Assembly (NCBI GenBank): GCA_905182825.1
Contig: CAJJDJ010000086.1
Location: forward strand, 1-5,492
Source of the DNA: Thiotrichaceae bacterium UBA7359
Lineage (GTDB): Bacteria; Pseudomonadota; Gammaproteobacteria; Eutrophobiales; Eutrophobiaceae
DNA: 5,492 nucleotides
Direction of reading: 5' to 3'
The position numbers and the translations under genes were made by a program. This document shows positions 5,378-5,492 of this stretch, piece after piece. The notes beneath the pieces are model-generated. The model had not been told where the DNA came from and did no database searches. It saw only the letters and a program-made list of their open reading frames with translations. Numbering within the stretch: the stretch's first letter is position 1; each line of letters begins with the position of its first letter.

Positions 5378-5492
5378 ATGAAACAAAATTTAGATATTCA
5401 TTTTTTCAGAAAAAGACTCACGAAGAGATTAAATGAGCTAAATGAGCTTGCTGAGTTCGGTGATGCTGCTGCAAGACCTGTTGAATTGGATC
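5378..5492 (+). CDS. DksA/TraR-family protein, N-terminal part, cut by right edge
   Basis: Thirty-eight codons are visible before the window ends. The reading is MKQNLDIHFFRKRLTKRLNE and on to LAEFGDAAARPVELD. It resembles the start of short (about 110 aa) TraR/DksA C4 zinc-finger proteins: a helical hairpin start with FF-x-RL, a Glu/Leu-rich helix, then ARPVELD, after which such proteins usually continue with Q-x-x-VGRLSR and a C4 zinc finger. Those parts are outside the window. Such proteins bind RNA polymerase near the secondary channel and adjust transcription, in DksA with ppGpp. No clear Shine-Dalgarno precedes the ATG at 5378. An in-frame ATG at 5357 (MVSINRIMK) is an alternative start, 4 bp after the preceding stop. 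Translational coupling to the upstream gene would explain the weak site. Confidence 0.72.
   Translation, partial: MKQNLDIHFFRKRLTKRLNELNELAEFGDAAARPVELD

Overview
The window is AT-rich chromosomal DNA of a gammaproteobacterium. The evidence is a clear AvtA-type valine-pyruvate transaminase, a full-length SohB-type S49 peptidase (a family centred on gammaproteobacteria), a CspA-family cold shock protein with a sigma70 promoter and long leader, and the start of a DksA/TraR-like protein. I cannot name genus or species from sequence alone. There are no rRNA or tRNA genes, insertion sequences, CRISPR arrays or phage genes.

Layout, left to right. (1) 1-682, plus strand: C-terminal part of a type 1 glycerate kinase cut by the window edge. 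(2) 739-1986, plus strand: complete avtA. (3) 2000-2989, minus strand: sohB, convergent with avtA and only 13 bp away, with a 14-bp palindrome over the junction. (4) 2990-3514: about 500 bp of very AT-rich intergenic DNA holding the sohB Shine-Dalgarno and a candidate -10, a possible 37-codon membrane-peptide ORF, and a candidate terminator for the cold shock gene. (5) 3515-3724, minus strand: CspA-family gene with a near-consensus promoter (TTGACT, 16 bp, TATAAT) and a predicted leader of about 133 nt. (6) 3976-4608, minus strand: a cyclic-nucleotide-binding-domain protein with no DNA-binding domain and an N-terminal GspE/MshE-N-like motif that may be duplicated. (7) 4609-4986: AT-rich intergenic DNA with a 9-3-9 inverted repeat and a promoter for the next gene. 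(8) 4987-5352, plus strand: a small secreted protein I do not recognise. (9) 5378-5492, plus strand: N-terminus of a DksA/TraR-like protein, cut by the right edge.

The core genes cover central carbon and amino-acid metabolism (glycerate phosphorylation, alanine/valine transamination), membrane proteostasis (SohB), RNA chaperoning (Csp) and signalling (CNBD protein, DksA-like protein). They do not form one pathway and most appear to be separate transcription units. I see no convincing new defence or mobile system. The parts most worth a second look are the CNBD protein's architecture, the unrecognised secreted protein beside the DksA-like gene, two very short hydrophobic ORFs, and the inverted repeat upstream of the CNBD gene.
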